Assembly (NCBI RefSeq): GCF_900167455.1
Contig: NZ_FUWJ01000002.1
Span: 496,305 to 560,304 of the forward strand
Reading direction: 5' to 3'
Origin: Enhydrobacter aerosaccus
GTDB lineage: Bacteria > Pseudomonadota > Alphaproteobacteria > Reyranellales > Reyranellaceae
DNA: 64,000 nt
Part shown: one piece after another, positions 48,573 to 56,524 of the stretch
Numbering within the stretch: position 1 is the stretch's first letter
How the letters are laid out: every line of letters starts with the position of its first letter
Position numbers and translations under genes: made by a program
Notes under the pieces: generated by a model
Database searches by the model: none
The model's input: only the letters and a program-made list of their open reading frames with translations
Told to the model about the DNA's origin: nothing

Positions 48573-50435
48573 CTAGCGTCCCGTATCCTGCGGCACATAA
48601 CGCGGCCATTCATGCGCCGCGATCTGGTCGAGCGACGGCGTCGGCTGGCCGAGTCGGATCTGATACATCCAGTAATTCGCCAGCACGCGCTGCACGAAGT
48701 CGCGTGTCTCGTCGAGCGGAATCGAGGCGACGTAGAGCAGCGGATCGGCCGATGCGTTCAACGAGGTGTCCCAACGGAACACATTGCCCGGGCCGCCATT
48801 GTAGGCCGCCGCCGTGCGCACGAGATTGTCGTCGACGCTGCCCAGGAGCGAACCGATATAGGCCTGCCCCAGCGATATGTTGACCGAGGGATCGAACGGA
48901 TTGCCGCCCTCGGCCTCGAGTGCGTACTTGCTGCTGACGATCCGCGCCGTCTGCGGCATGAGCTGCAGCAGGCCCATCGCGCCCACGACCGAGCGGGCCT
49001 TGGGATTGAAGGCAGACTCCTGGCGCATGAAGCCCCACAGCAAGGCGCGATCGACGCTGTAGCCGCTGGCCGGCTGCCACGGCGGCTGCGGATAGGCGGC
49101 CGCATCGTAGCCCGGGATCTTGTGGCGCATGTCCCAGGCCGCGTTCGCCACCCGCACCGACAGCGCCGGCATCACCGCCTTGTTGGCAAGCGACAGGATG
49201 GTGGCGATGTATTGCGGGTCGGCATCGAGCGATGCGCCGAACAGCTCGCGCTGTGCCGCGGTCGAGGCGCCGAGCTGCAACAGCGCCAGCGCGCGCCGGC
49301 CGGCGCGGTCGTTGCGCAGGATGTCGGCTTCCTTGCGCTCGATCGGCGGCAGGTTCCAGTCGGCGACGATCTTCATGCCCAGCGCCTTCTGGGCGATCAG
49401 GCCGTAGAAGGTGCGGTTGTGCAGGGCGGCGCGCTTGAGATAGGGCGCGAACTTCTGCGGATTGCCGGCCAGCAGATTGGCCCGCGCGGCCCAGAAGGCA
49501 CCCGCGGACAGGGTCCACGACGAGGCCTGGTCGGGCGGCGCGTCGGCCACCATTTCGAAACGGCGGGCCGCTTCCGGCATGTTGCCGCTGGTGAAGGCGG
49601 CGAGGCCCGCGCTCCAGTTGGCGTCCGGCGGCAGGCTGACCTCGACCGGCACCTGCATACTGCGTTGCGAATCGGCTTCGAGCGCGCGCGTGCGGATGCG
49701 GCCGCGCCACAGCTCGGCCTCCTGCGGTCCCAGCAGATCGACGGTCGATTTGCGGTCGAGCAACGCAAAGGCGGCATTGAAGCCGCCGTCATCGGCCATC
49801 TGCTGCAGGCGCGTGCGCAGGGCGGCGGCGTCGGCAGCGTCGGCCCCCGTCACCGTGCGGGCGGCGGCGAAGGCTGGCGACGATTGCGCCTGGGTCACGA
49901 AGGTGGCCGGCGTCAGCTCGTCGGAAGCGCCGCGCGGCCGCTTGGCCAGCGCCAACCGATAGATCGCGGGCGCATCGGGATGATCGTTGTAATCCTGCAG
50001 CCAGGCGGCGAACTGCTCGTACCGGGCCTGATAGTTGGAGGCCAGCAGCCGCTGCGCGCCGACATAGCCCAGCAAGGTCTTGTCCGTGAGCTTGGCAATC
50101 TCGGCATCGGCCTCGGCCCAGTGACCGGCCGCCTGCTCCTGGAAGATGCGGCGATAGCGGTCGCGGGTTTCGGCATCGAGGACCGTCGGCAGATCGGGAT
50201 TGACGGCCACCTCGTCGAGCTCGATGACGGGCGGCGGCGGCACGAACACCGGACGGTGGACTACGGCGCGCGAGGCGGGCTGGAAGCCGGCATGGGCCGG
50301 CACATGGGCTGCCGCTTTGGTCGGTTTCACGGCCGGAGCCGGGCGGTGCGGCGGAGTGGTTGCGGTCTGGGCGAGTGCCGAAGCGGCCAAGCCGGTCACG
50401 GCGGCCAGCACGGCCGCTGGAAAAAGCTGCTTCAT
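48573..50435 (-). CDS. slt: Soluble lytic murein transglycosylase
   Basis: This 620-residue exported protein has a signal peptide (MKQLFPAAVLAAVTGLAASA), a long helical superhelix domain (about 80-430) and a C-terminal SLT domain. The catalytic Glu is in WGFMRQESAFNPKARSVVGA, followed by GLLQLMPQTAR and AAYNGGPGNVFRW. It cleaves peptidoglycan to anhydromuropeptides in the periplasm. It is the first gene of the run slt - CoA-transferase - thiol dioxygenase, and divergent from the cupin-rhodanese gene. Confidence 0.93.
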   Translation of the reverse strand: MKQLFPAAVLAAVTGLAASALAQTATTPPHRPAPAVKPTKAAAHVPAHAGFQPASRAVVHRPVFVPPPPVIELDEVAVNPDLPTVLDAETRDRYRRIFQEQAAGHWAEADAEIAKLTDKTLLGYVGAQRLLASNYQARYEQFAAWLQDYNDHPDAPAIYRLALAKRPRGASDELTPATFVTQAQSSPAFAAARTVTGADAADAAALRTRLQQMADDGGFNAAFALLDRKSTVDLLGPQEAELWRGRIRTRALEADSQRSMQVPVEVSLPPDANWSAGLAAFTSGNMPEAARRFEMVADAPPDQASSWTLSAGAFWAARANLLAGNPQKFAPYLKRAALHNRTFYGLIAQKALGMKIVADWNLPPIERKEADILRNDRAGRRALALLQLGASTAAQRELFGASLDADPQYIATILSLANKAVMPALSVRVANAAWDMRHKIPGYDAAAYPQPPWQPASGYSVDRALLWGFMRQESAFNPKARSVVGAMGLLQLMPQTARIVSSKYALEAEGGNPFDPSVNISLGQAYIGSLLGSVDDNLVRTAAAYNGGPGNVFRWDTSLNASADPLLYVASIPLDETRDFVQRVLANYWMYQIRLGQPTPSLDQIAAHEWPRYVPQDTGR

Positions 50436-50515
50436 GGTCCGCACCGTAGTTTGAGCGCCATCTGGCGACAAGCGCCCGGTCGTTATACTGATGCGAATGC
50501 GAATCGGAGGTACAC

Positions 50516-52717
50516 ATGACCCTGCATCAGCAGCGAGCCGCCGCCGTCCGGCAGCTCATCGGCCAGGCCCGCGAGATCGAGAAGGACGGAGTCACCCGTA
50601 ACAATCTCGAAAAGATCGGTGGTCTGCTCGCCGCCCTCGCCGCACGCAGCGACCTCTTCCCCCAGGACGAATTCCCGCTCGGCGGGGAGGGCGGCATCTA
50701 CCGCCTGAGCGAAGATCCGGACCACCGCTTCGCGCTCTATGCCTCGGCCGGCGGCGCCGGCAAGAAGGTGCCGCCGCACAATCACACGACATGGGCGATC
50801 ATCGCCGGCGTGCACGGCGCCGAGCGCAACGTCGTCTACGATCGCCTCGACAATGGCGCGCGGCCGGACGTCGTGCAGCTCCGCGAAGCGCCAGCGAAAG
50901 AGAAGACGCTGCGCCGTGGCGATTTCATCGCCTTCCTGCCGGAAGACTTCCACCATATCGAGACGCCAGCCGACTCAGGCGAGGCGTTGCATCTCCACTT
51001 CTACGGCCTCAGCCTCGAACACCTGCCGGATCGGGTCAGCGTCGATCTCGCGACCGGTGCCGCCAGGCGGTTCATGGCTAAGGCGAAGATCCTGACGCCG
51101 CTCGTGTCGGTGCAGCAGGTCAAGGCGATGCTGAACTCGGGCGAAGTCTTCGCCTTCTTCGACGTGCGGGAGGAAGGCGAATTCTCGACGCAGGGCCATC
51201 CGCTGTTCGCGACGCCGCTGCCGCTGTCGCGACTGGAGCCGCGCGCCCTGGCGCTGCTGCCCGATCCCGACACACGCATCGTGCTGATGGACAGCGGCGA
51301 GGAGGACCGCGACCCGCAATGGCAGGGCCGCGCCAACCGCGCCGCCGCGCGTCTCTCCAGCCTGGGCTACACCAATCTCGCCGTCGTGAAAGGCGGGCTC
51401 AAAGCCTGGCGCGAGGCCGGCTACGAGGTCTTCACCGGCGTCAACGTGCCGAGCAAGGCCTTCGGCGAGGTGGTCGAGCACGACAACGACACGCCCCGCA
51501 TCGATGCCGCCGACCTGCAGAAGCTGATCGACGACAAGGCGGACCTGGTGATCCTCGATTCGCGGCCGATGCCCGAGTTCCACAACATGTCGATCCCGGG
51601 CGGCGTCGACTGTCCCGGCGCCGAGCTCGTCTACCGCGTCAAGGATTTCGCGCCGCGGCCGGAAACGCTGGTCGTCGTCAATTGCGCCGGTCGAACGCGT
51701 TCGATCATCGGCGCGCAGTCGCTGATCAATGCCGGTCTGCCCAACAAGGTGATGGCGCTTAAGAACGGCACCATGGGCTGGCATCTCGCCGGCCTGAAGG
51801 TTGCCCGCGGCGAGACCCGCAGCTTCGGTCCGCAGGGAGCCGACGCGGCGGCCTTCGCCCAGGCCGCCGCGGCCAAGCTGGCCGAGCGGCTCCATCTCAA
51901 GAAGATCAATCTGGCCGGACTGGCGGCCCTCGAAGCCAAGGGCGGCCCGCTCTACCGGCTCGATGTGCGCGATCCCGCGGAATATGCACAAGGCCATCTC
52001 AAGGGCTTCCGCCATGCCGCCGGTGGCCAACTTGTTCAGGCGACCGATCAATATGTCGGCGCCCGCAATGCCAGGATCGTCCTGCACGACAATGACGGCG
52101 TGCGCGCCACCCTGACCGCGCACTGGCTGGTGCAGATGGGCTGGGGCGAGACTTATATACTCGACCACAAGCCCGAGGCCGGCGAACTCACGACGGAAGC
52201 GGAACCGCGCTACCCGGCAGGCTTCACCCTGCCGACCCCGCCCACCGTATCGGCGGCCGAACTCAACGCGCGGCTGGGTACCACCCTGGTGATCGACCTC
52301 GACACCAGCCTCAAGTACCGCGACGGCCACATACCGGGGGCGTGGTTTGCGGTGCGAGCGAATCTCAACAAGTCGATCCCGGCCATGCTGGCCCAGCAGG
52401 CCGGCGTCCTGCGCATCGTGCTGGTGTCACCGGATGGTGAAATTGCCACCCTCGCCGCCCCCGAAGCCCAGGAAATTGCAGGCACTCTCCCGGTCTCCGT
52501 CCTCGCCGGCGGCCTCAAATCATGGCGCGATGCCGGCCTCGCGCTCGAGACGGGGCATGTCCGAATGGGCGATCCGCCGACCGACGTCTGGTACCGCCCC
52601 TACGACTTCAAGGAGGATGTCGAGGCCGCCATGCGCCAGTACCTGGAGTGGGAGGTCGACCTCGTGCCGCAGGTCGTGCGCGACGGCGATGCCCGATTCT
52701 CGGTGCTGAAGGCCTAG
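50516..52717 (+). CDS. Cupin fused to four rhodanese domains
   Basis: This 733-residue protein joins an N-terminal cupin (about 1-185) with four rhodanese-like domains (about 195-305, 325-435, 455-560, 575-680). The cupin has His88 and His90 in VPPHNHTTWAI and a later His pair near EDFHHIE, a cysteine-dioxygenase-like iron site. Only the second rhodanese has the active Cys390 in VVNCAGRTRS. The matching loops of domains 1, 3 and 4 lack Cys (MDSGEED, HDNDGVR, SPDGEIA). It has no signal peptide, and GGAGG precedes the ATG. A coupled thiol oxidation/sulfur transfer role is inferred. Confidence 0.85.
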   Translation: MTLHQQRAAAVRQLIGQAREIEKDGVTRNNLEKIGGLLAALAARSDLFPQDEFPLGGEGGIYRLSEDPDHRFALYASAGGAGKKVPPHNHTTWAIIAGVHGAERNVVYDRLDNGARPDVVQLREAPAKEKTLRRGDFIAFLPEDFHHIETPADSGEALHLHFYGLSLEHLPDRVSVDLATGAARRFMAKAKILTPLVSVQQVKAMLNSGEVFAFFDVREEGEFSTQGHPLFATPLPLSRLEPRALALLPDPDTRIVLMDSGEEDRDPQWQGRANRAAARLSSLGYTNLAVVKGGLKAWREAGYEVFTGVNVPSKAFGEVVEHDNDTPRIDAADLQKLIDDKADLVILDSRPMPEFHNMSIPGGVDCPGAELVYRVKDFAPRPETLVVVNCAGRTRSIIGAQSLINAGLPNKVMALKNGTMGWHLAGLKVARGETRSFGPQGADAAAFAQAAAAKLAERLHLKKINLAGLAALEAKGGPLYRLDVRDPAEYAQGHLKGFRHAAGGQLVQATDQYVGARNARIVLHDNDGVRATLTAHWLVQMGWGETYILDHKPEAGELTTEAEPRYPAGFTLPTPPTVSAAELNARLGTTLVIDLDTSLKYRDGHIPGAWFAVRANLNKSIPAMLAQQAGVLRIVLVSPDGEIATLAAPEAQEIAGTLPVSVLAGGLKSWRDAGLALETGHVRMGDPPTDVWYRPYDFKEDVEAAMRQYLEWEVDLVPQVVRDGDARFSVLKA

Positions 52718-52731
52718 ACCAGCGACCGACG

Positions 52732-52757
52732 CCCGGAAATACGCCGTATTTTCCGGG
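52732..52757. terminator. Hairpin after the cupin-rhodanese gene
   Basis: CCCGGAAATAC and GTATTTTCCGGG pair with one bulged T and a three-base loop, 15 bases past the stop. No T-run follows, so the terminator call is tentative. Confidence 0.4.
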
Positions 52758-52777
52758 TCGTGAGCCTGCTCCCGTGC

Positions 52778-52807
52778 TTGACACCTCCGGTGCCCAGCCA
52801 ATAGGTT
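52778..52807 (+). promoter_or_regulatory. Candidate promoter of the F0 ATP synthase operon
   Basis: A perfect TTGACA (52778-52783) is followed after 18 bases by TAGGTT (52802-52807), ending 26 bases before the atpI start. It lies in the only gap upstream of the F0 genes. The -10 match is modest. Confidence 0.5.
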
Positions 52808-52833
52808 CCGGCGCGATTTCGCCGGAGCAGGTG

Positions 52834-53181
52834 ATGACCGAGGACGAGCGAAAAGCCGACGAACTGGACCGGCGTCTCAAGGACGTTCGCCAGGCCTATG
52901 ACAAGGGCGTCGGTAAGCCTTCCGGATCGACGGGCGGCAACGCAGGCGGCGGCAGCGAAAAGCTTGGCGTCGGCATGCGGATCGCAATCGAGCTGGTGGC
53001 GGGCGTCGTCGCCGGCGCGTTCCTGGGCCTGATGGCCGACCAGTGGTTGGGGACCAAACCCTGGCTTCTGATTGTCGGCTTCATCCTGGGATGTGGGGCC
53101 GCGTTCTCGAACGTGTACCGGGTCGCGCAGGCCGAAGAGCGGCGCGACAAGGCCGAACGGGATGCGCGGTTGAAGAAGTAG
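52834..53181 (+). CDS. atpI: ATP synthase assembly protein AtpI/AtpZ family
   Basis: This 115-residue protein has a charged N-terminal part with a Gly-rich loop, then two membrane helices (IAIELVAGVVAGAFLGLMAD and LLIVGFILGCGAAFSNVYR). That is the AtpI/Atp-Z pattern. It helps c-ring assembly or Mg uptake for the synthase; the exact role is debated. Start ATG at 52834, with GTG three bases earlier possible. It opens the F0 operon, 27 bases before atpB. Confidence 0.9.
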   Translation: MTEDERKADELDRRLKDVRQAYDKGVGKPSGSTGGNAGGGSEKLGVGMRIAIELVAGVVAGAFLGLMADQWLGTKPWLLIVGFILGCGAAFSNVYRVAQAEERRDKAERDARLKK

Positions 53182-53208
53182 TCGGGTGTTTTTGGGGGAT
53201 TGGGAATC

Positions 53209-53937
53209 GTGGCAGGTCCGCTAGAGCAGTTCGCCATCCATAACGTGACCGATCCGTTGTTCACGATCGGCAATCATCCCATCGCCCTCACCAACTCCGC
53301 GATCTTCATGCTGGGCGCCGTGGTCATCTCGTCCGGATTGCTGCTGGTCGGTTCCGGCAAGGCGGCGATGGTCCCGGGCCGCATCCAGGCGCTGGCCGAG
53401 GTCTTCTACGAATTCATAGGCAACATGGTACGGGACAATGTCGGCACCGCCGGCCGCAAGTTCTTCCCGTTCATCTTCAGCCTGTTCATCTTCACGCTGT
53501 TCGGCAACATCCTGGGCCTGGTCCCCTACGGCTTCACCTTCACCAGCCACATCGCGGTCACCTTCTTCATGGCCGCCGTCATCTTCCTGGCGGTGACGCT
53601 GATCGGCCTGTTCAAGCACGGCCTGCACTTCTTCTCGCTGTTCTTCCCGCATGGCGCGCCGCTGTTCACCGCGCCGATCCTGATCCCGATCGAGCTGGTC
53701 TCGTATCTCAGCCGTCCGATCAGCCTGTCGGTCCGTCTGTTCGCCAACATGACGGTCGGCCACGTGCTGCTGAAGGTGCTGGCGGGCTTCGTGGTGGCGC
53801 TGGGCATCTTCGGTGCCGTGCCGCTGGCCGTGCTGGTGGCGATCACCGCGCTCGAGCTGCTGGTGGCCGTGCTGCAGGCCTACATCTTCACCATCCTTTC
53901 CTGCATTTACCTGAACGACGCGCTGCATCTGCACTGA
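53209..53937 (+). CDS. atpB: ATP synthase F0 subunit a
   Basis: Subunit a (242 residues) forms the proton half-channels next to the c-ring. About five or six membrane helices are visible. The essential Arg is in PISLSVRLFANMTVGHVLLK, and ALQAYIFTILSCIYLNDALH-like sequence ends the protein. I chose the GTG at 53209 (then AGPLEQFAIHN, the usual start) with a GGGGGA site; a TTG at 53200 is less likely. Confidence 0.96.
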   Translation: MAGPLEQFAIHNVTDPLFTIGNHPIALTNSAIFMLGAVVISSGLLLVGSGKAAMVPGRIQALAEVFYEFIGNMVRDNVGTAGRKFFPFIFSLFIFTLFGNILGLVPYGFTFTSHIAVTFFMAAVIFLAVTLIGLFKHGLHFFSLFFPHGAPLFTAPILIPIELVSYLSRPISLSVRLFANMTVGHVLLKVLAGFVVALGIFGAVPLAVLVAITALELLVAVLQAYIFTILSCIYLNDALHLH

Positions 53938-53993
53938 TCGCCGCGCCCGTACCCATCAACGACAAACCTTTAGTAGAGAAACAGGAGACAGAT

Positions 53994-54218
53994 ATGGACG
54001 CCTCAGCCGCCAAGTTTATCGGTGCAGGCCTCGCCGCCATCGGCATGATCGGCGCCGGTATCGGCGTGGGCAACGTGTGGGCCAGCTACATCACGGCCCT
54101 GTCGCGCAACCCGGCCTCCAAGGGCGAAATCGGCGCCAACATCTGGATCGGCTTCGCGGTCACGGAAGCCATCGCGCTGTTCGCGCTGATCGTCGCGCTG
54201 ATCTCGCTGTTCGCCTGA
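53994..54218 (+). CDS. atpE: ATP synthase F0 subunit c
   Basis: The 74-residue c subunit forms the rotor ring. Two membrane helices flank the polar loop SRNPASKGEI. The proton-carrying acid is Glu58 in FAVTEAIALFALIVALISLF. The glycine-rich first helix (GMIGAGIGVGNVWASYI) is typical. It has the AGGAGA ribosome site of a highly translated gene and follows atpB by 56 bases. Confidence 0.97.
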   Translation: MDASAAKFIGAGLAAIGMIGAGIGVGNVWASYITALSRNPASKGEIGANIWIGFAVTEAIALFALIVALISLFA

Positions 54219-54226
54219 GCGCGGTC

Positions 54227-54808
54227 GTGCCTGTTTCGGCACTCCGAGCGTCGGGCTGGGGTCTGGTCCTGGCCATCCTGCCGGCGGCGGCGCATGCCGC
54301 TGGCGGCATGCCGCAGTTCGACGTCACGAGCTTCCCCACCCAGATCTTCTGGTTGGTGGTCTCGTTCGCCCTGCTCTATGTGCTGATGGCGGGCCTCGTG
54401 CTGCCGCGCATCGGCCATACGATCGAGGCGCGCGAAGGCAAGATCCAAGCGGATCTCGACGCCGCGCAGAAGGCCAACGACGCCGCCCGCGTCGCCGCCG
54501 AAGCGCAGCGCGCGGCGCTGGCCGAGGCGCGTGGCAAGGCAGCGGGAACGGTGCGGCAGGCGGCCGAAGCGGCTGCTGCCGAGACCACGGCGCATCTTAC
54601 CACTCTCGGTGAGAAGCTGGCGGGCCAGATCGGCGAAGCCGAGCGGCGCATCGCCGAGCAACGCGCCCAGGCGCTGGCCGGCCTGTCTTCACTGGCAACC
54701 GAGATCACGAGCTCCGTGCTCGGCAAGCTGGTGGGGAATGTCGACGGAACGCAGGTGGCCGCCAAGGTCGCCGAGGCCGTCGAGACCGCACGGAAAGGGA
54801 CCAAGTAA
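54227..54808 (+). CDS. atpF': ATP synthase F0 subunit b'
   Basis: This b-type subunit of about 193 residues has a membrane helix (IFWLVVSFALLYVLMAGLVL) preceded by GGMPQFDVTSFPTQ. A long Ala/Glu-rich coiled coil (about 65-190) follows. It is one of two different b subunits that pair in the stator. The GTG at 54227, eight bases after atpE, would add a signal-like leader (LVLAILPAAAHAAGG); an ATG at 54308 is the alternative start. The stop overlaps atpF. Confidence 0.92.
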   Translation: MPVSALRASGWGLVLAILPAAAHAAGGMPQFDVTSFPTQIFWLVVSFALLYVLMAGLVLPRIGHTIEAREGKIQADLDAAQKANDAARVAAEAQRAALAEARGKAAGTVRQAAEAAAAETTAHLTTLGEKLAGQIGEAERRIAEQRAQALAGLSSLATEITSSVLGKLVGNVDGTQVAAKVAEAVETARKGTK

Positions 54809-55347
54809 TGTTCGGGACCGCCCTGGCCGCGGACACGCACGACGCCGCCGCGCATGAGGAAGGCACCTTCAGCAGCCCGGAATTCTGGGTCGCCGTCGCC
54901 TTCGTCCTGTTCGTCGCCATTGCCGGCAAGAAGATCGTCCAGGGCCTGAACAAGCTCATGGACGACCGCACGGCCCTGATCAAGCGCACCCTGGGCGAGG
55001 CGGAAGCGCTTCGCGCCGAGGCGCAGCGGGCACGTGCGGAGGCCGAGAAGGCCCTCACCGAGTCGGCCAGTCTCGCCGAGGGCATCATCGCCCAGGCGAA
55101 GAAGGAAGCCGAATACCTGACGCGCAACGCTGCCGAGCAGCGGCAGGCGAGCATCGCCCGTCGCGAGCAGCAGGCCACCGACCGCATCGCGCAGGCGGAA
55201 GCCGCCGCGACCAAGGAAGTCCGCGACCTCGCCGTCGATGTCGCCATGGCGGCCAGCCGGGCCCTCCTGCGTGAGCAGGTTGCCGGCAACAAGGCCCAGG
55301 CGCTGGTCGACGACGCCATCGCCGAACTGCCGCGGCGCCTGCACTGA
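54808..55347 (+). CDS. atpF: ATP synthase F0 subunit b
   Basis: Subunit b (179 residues) has a membrane helix (FWVAVAFVLFVAIAGKKIV) after an Asp/His-rich leader. A coiled coil (RTALIKRTLGEAEALRAEAQ through the Ala/Glu-rich region) ends in AIAELPRRLH, which contacts the delta subunit. It pairs with b'. Its ATG shares one base with the b' stop. It is the last F0 gene and is followed by a strong terminator. Confidence 0.95.
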   Translation: MFGTALAADTHDAAAHEEGTFSSPEFWVAVAFVLFVAIAGKKIVQGLNKLMDDRTALIKRTLGEAEALRAEAQRARAEAEKALTESASLAEGIIAQAKKEAEYLTRNAAEQRQASIARREQQATDRIAQAEAAATKEVRDLAVDVAMAASRALLREQVAGNKAQALVDDAIAELPRRLH

Positions 55348-55397
55348 GCTTTCGATCATCAGCATCGCCCGCATAAAACAATCGCGGGCTACCTGGT

Positions 55398-55428
55398 GCC
55401 CCCGTCGCAAGACGGGGGCTTTTTCTTT
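55398..55428 (+). terminator. Rho-independent terminator of the F0 operon
   Basis: GCCCCCGTC and GACGGGGGC form a perfect nine-pair stem with loop GCAA (55398-55419), followed by TTTTTCTTT. It lies 51 bases after the atpF stop. Confidence 0.92.
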
Positions 55429-55455
55429 GTGCCGCGCCAACCCGCCGGCAGCGCC

Positions 55456-55476
55456 TTTCCGTTAAATAAACGGAAA
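55456..55476. repeat. Palindrome TTTCCGTT-N5-AACGGAAA
   Basis: Perfect eight-base arms flank AAATA. Its core is the same as the hairpin at 5436-5450, with a compensating base change in both arms, and it also lies between convergent genes. Terminator, protein site or repeat family cannot be told apart by eye. Confidence 0.55.
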
Positions 55477-55625
55477 TTAAACGGGACTGGCTTTGCCACG
55501 CTCGATCCGGCCCGCCGCTCCAGTCGTGACTTGGAGCTTGTCCGGCGTCTCCCGCAGCCCCCGCGCTTGGGCGCCAGCATCGAGGACGCCGCGGGTCCGG
55601 GTCCCCGCTCCGAAGAAAAACACTC

Positions 55626-55688
55626 TTCGGGAATTCCCGAAATCCTGCAATCTCAAGTCCTTAACGACCATTTCCCGAATTCGGGAAA
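55626..55688. promoter_or_regulatory. Pair of perfect palindromes in the gene-free stretch after atpF
   Basis: TTCGGGAATTCCCGAA (55626-55641, 16 bases) and TTTCCCGAATTCGGGAAA (55671-55688, 18 bases) are both exact palindromes with a GAATTC core, 46 bases centre to centre. They look like paired operator sites for a dimeric DNA-binding protein. Apart from these, the terminator and the other palindromes listed, I see no gene in 55348-55852. Confidence 0.5.
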
Positions 55689-55776
55689 GTTCGGGAGACT
55701 GGCTGCTCAGCGCCGAATACCCCGCATGCGCGTCCGTCCCTCCAACCGGAGAAGCTGACTGCTCTGTCCTCGAACG

Positions 55777-55807
55777 TTGCTGGATATTGCGTGTATCGCA
55801 ATATAAT
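55777..55807 (+). promoter_or_regulatory. Orphan promoter overlapping a 21-base operator-like palindrome
   Basis: ATATTGCG (55784-55791) and CGCAATAT (55797-55804) form perfect arms around TGTAT. A perfect TATAAT (55802-55807) overlaps the right arm, and TTGCTG (55777-55782) is a possible -35 at 19 bases. The arrangement resembles autoregulated helix-turn-helix or antitoxin promoters, but no gene follows on the plus strand: the isochorismatase gene ends head-on at 55853. Confidence 0.45.
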
Positions 55808-55852
55808 GTCAAGCGAATATCGCACTTTTGGACCAGCCCAGCGCTGGCGTCG

Positions 55853-56425
55853 CTACGGTTCAGTGCCGAGCCGCTCGATCACCTCCGATGTCCGAACAAC
55901 GCGCGCGAACTCCCGGTGCAGGTTCGACAGCGTCATCGCATGGATCTCCTCCGCCGTGTGCCGCTCGCCATCGGGTCCGATCCGATCGAACGTCCAGGTC
56001 GCATCGCGCACCAGCCAGGCATCGAAGCCGAGATTGCCGGCCATCCGCGTCGTGGTCTCGACGCAATGATTGGTCGTCGCGCCGCAAATGACGAGGGAGC
56101 GGATATTGGCCGCCCGCAGCTGCGCCTCCAGGTCGGTGCCGATGAAGGCGCTGTTCACCCGCTTGACGATGACGGGCTCGCCCGCGATCTCGCGCGCCTC
56201 GTCCTTGACCGGGTAGCCGGCCGCGTCGGGTGAGAAATAGGAACTCGGACGCTGGCTCGCGTGCCGGATATGCAGGATGGGCCGCTGGCTTCGCCTGAAA
56301 GCGGCCAGCAGATCGACGATGCGGGCGACGGCATCGGGATTGTTTCGGCGTTGCCCTTCCGCCTCCCAAAGATCGAAGGCCCGCTGCACATCGACGACCA
56401 GCAGCGCAATCGGGGCAGCATCCAT
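55853..56425 (-). CDS. Isochorismatase family cysteine hydrolase
   Basis: This 190-residue protein has the isochorismatase-like fold. The catalytic Asp is in ALLVVDVQRAFDL, the Lys in GEPVIVKRVNSAFIGTDLE, and the nucleophilic Cys in ICGATTNHCVETTTRMAGNL. The start ATG at 56425 begins the family sequence. It is divergent from a GlxA-type regulator gene with 99 bases between, a pairing often seen for these hydrolases. Substrate unknown; an amidase role is likely. Confidence 0.9.
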   Translation of the reverse strand: MDAAPIALLVVDVQRAFDLWEAEGQRRNNPDAVARIVDLLAAFRRSQRPILHIRHASQRPSSYFSPDAAGYPVKDEAREIAGEPVIVKRVNSAFIGTDLEAQLRAANIRSLVICGATTNHCVETTTRMAGNLGFDAWLVRDATWTFDRIGPDGERHTAEEIHAMTLSNLHREFARVVRTSEVIERLGTEP

Positions 56426-56524
56426 GACACGATCTCCGGGGTTGCGACGCACCGCGCGCACCCACGCGGCGCCAATTCCATTCCACTCGACCCGACCAGA
56501 TTAGCGCGGCAGCATTCGCGCCGA

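Noticed and set aside
55389-55580. Minus-strand frame of 63 codons through the F0 terminator
   Set aside because: It reads through the strong terminator hairpin and the palindrome; unlikely to be coding.
55791-56069. Plus-strand frame of 92 codons starting at the orphan promoter
   Set aside because: After about 14 residues it is antisense to the isochorismatase gene; at most a remnant N-terminus.
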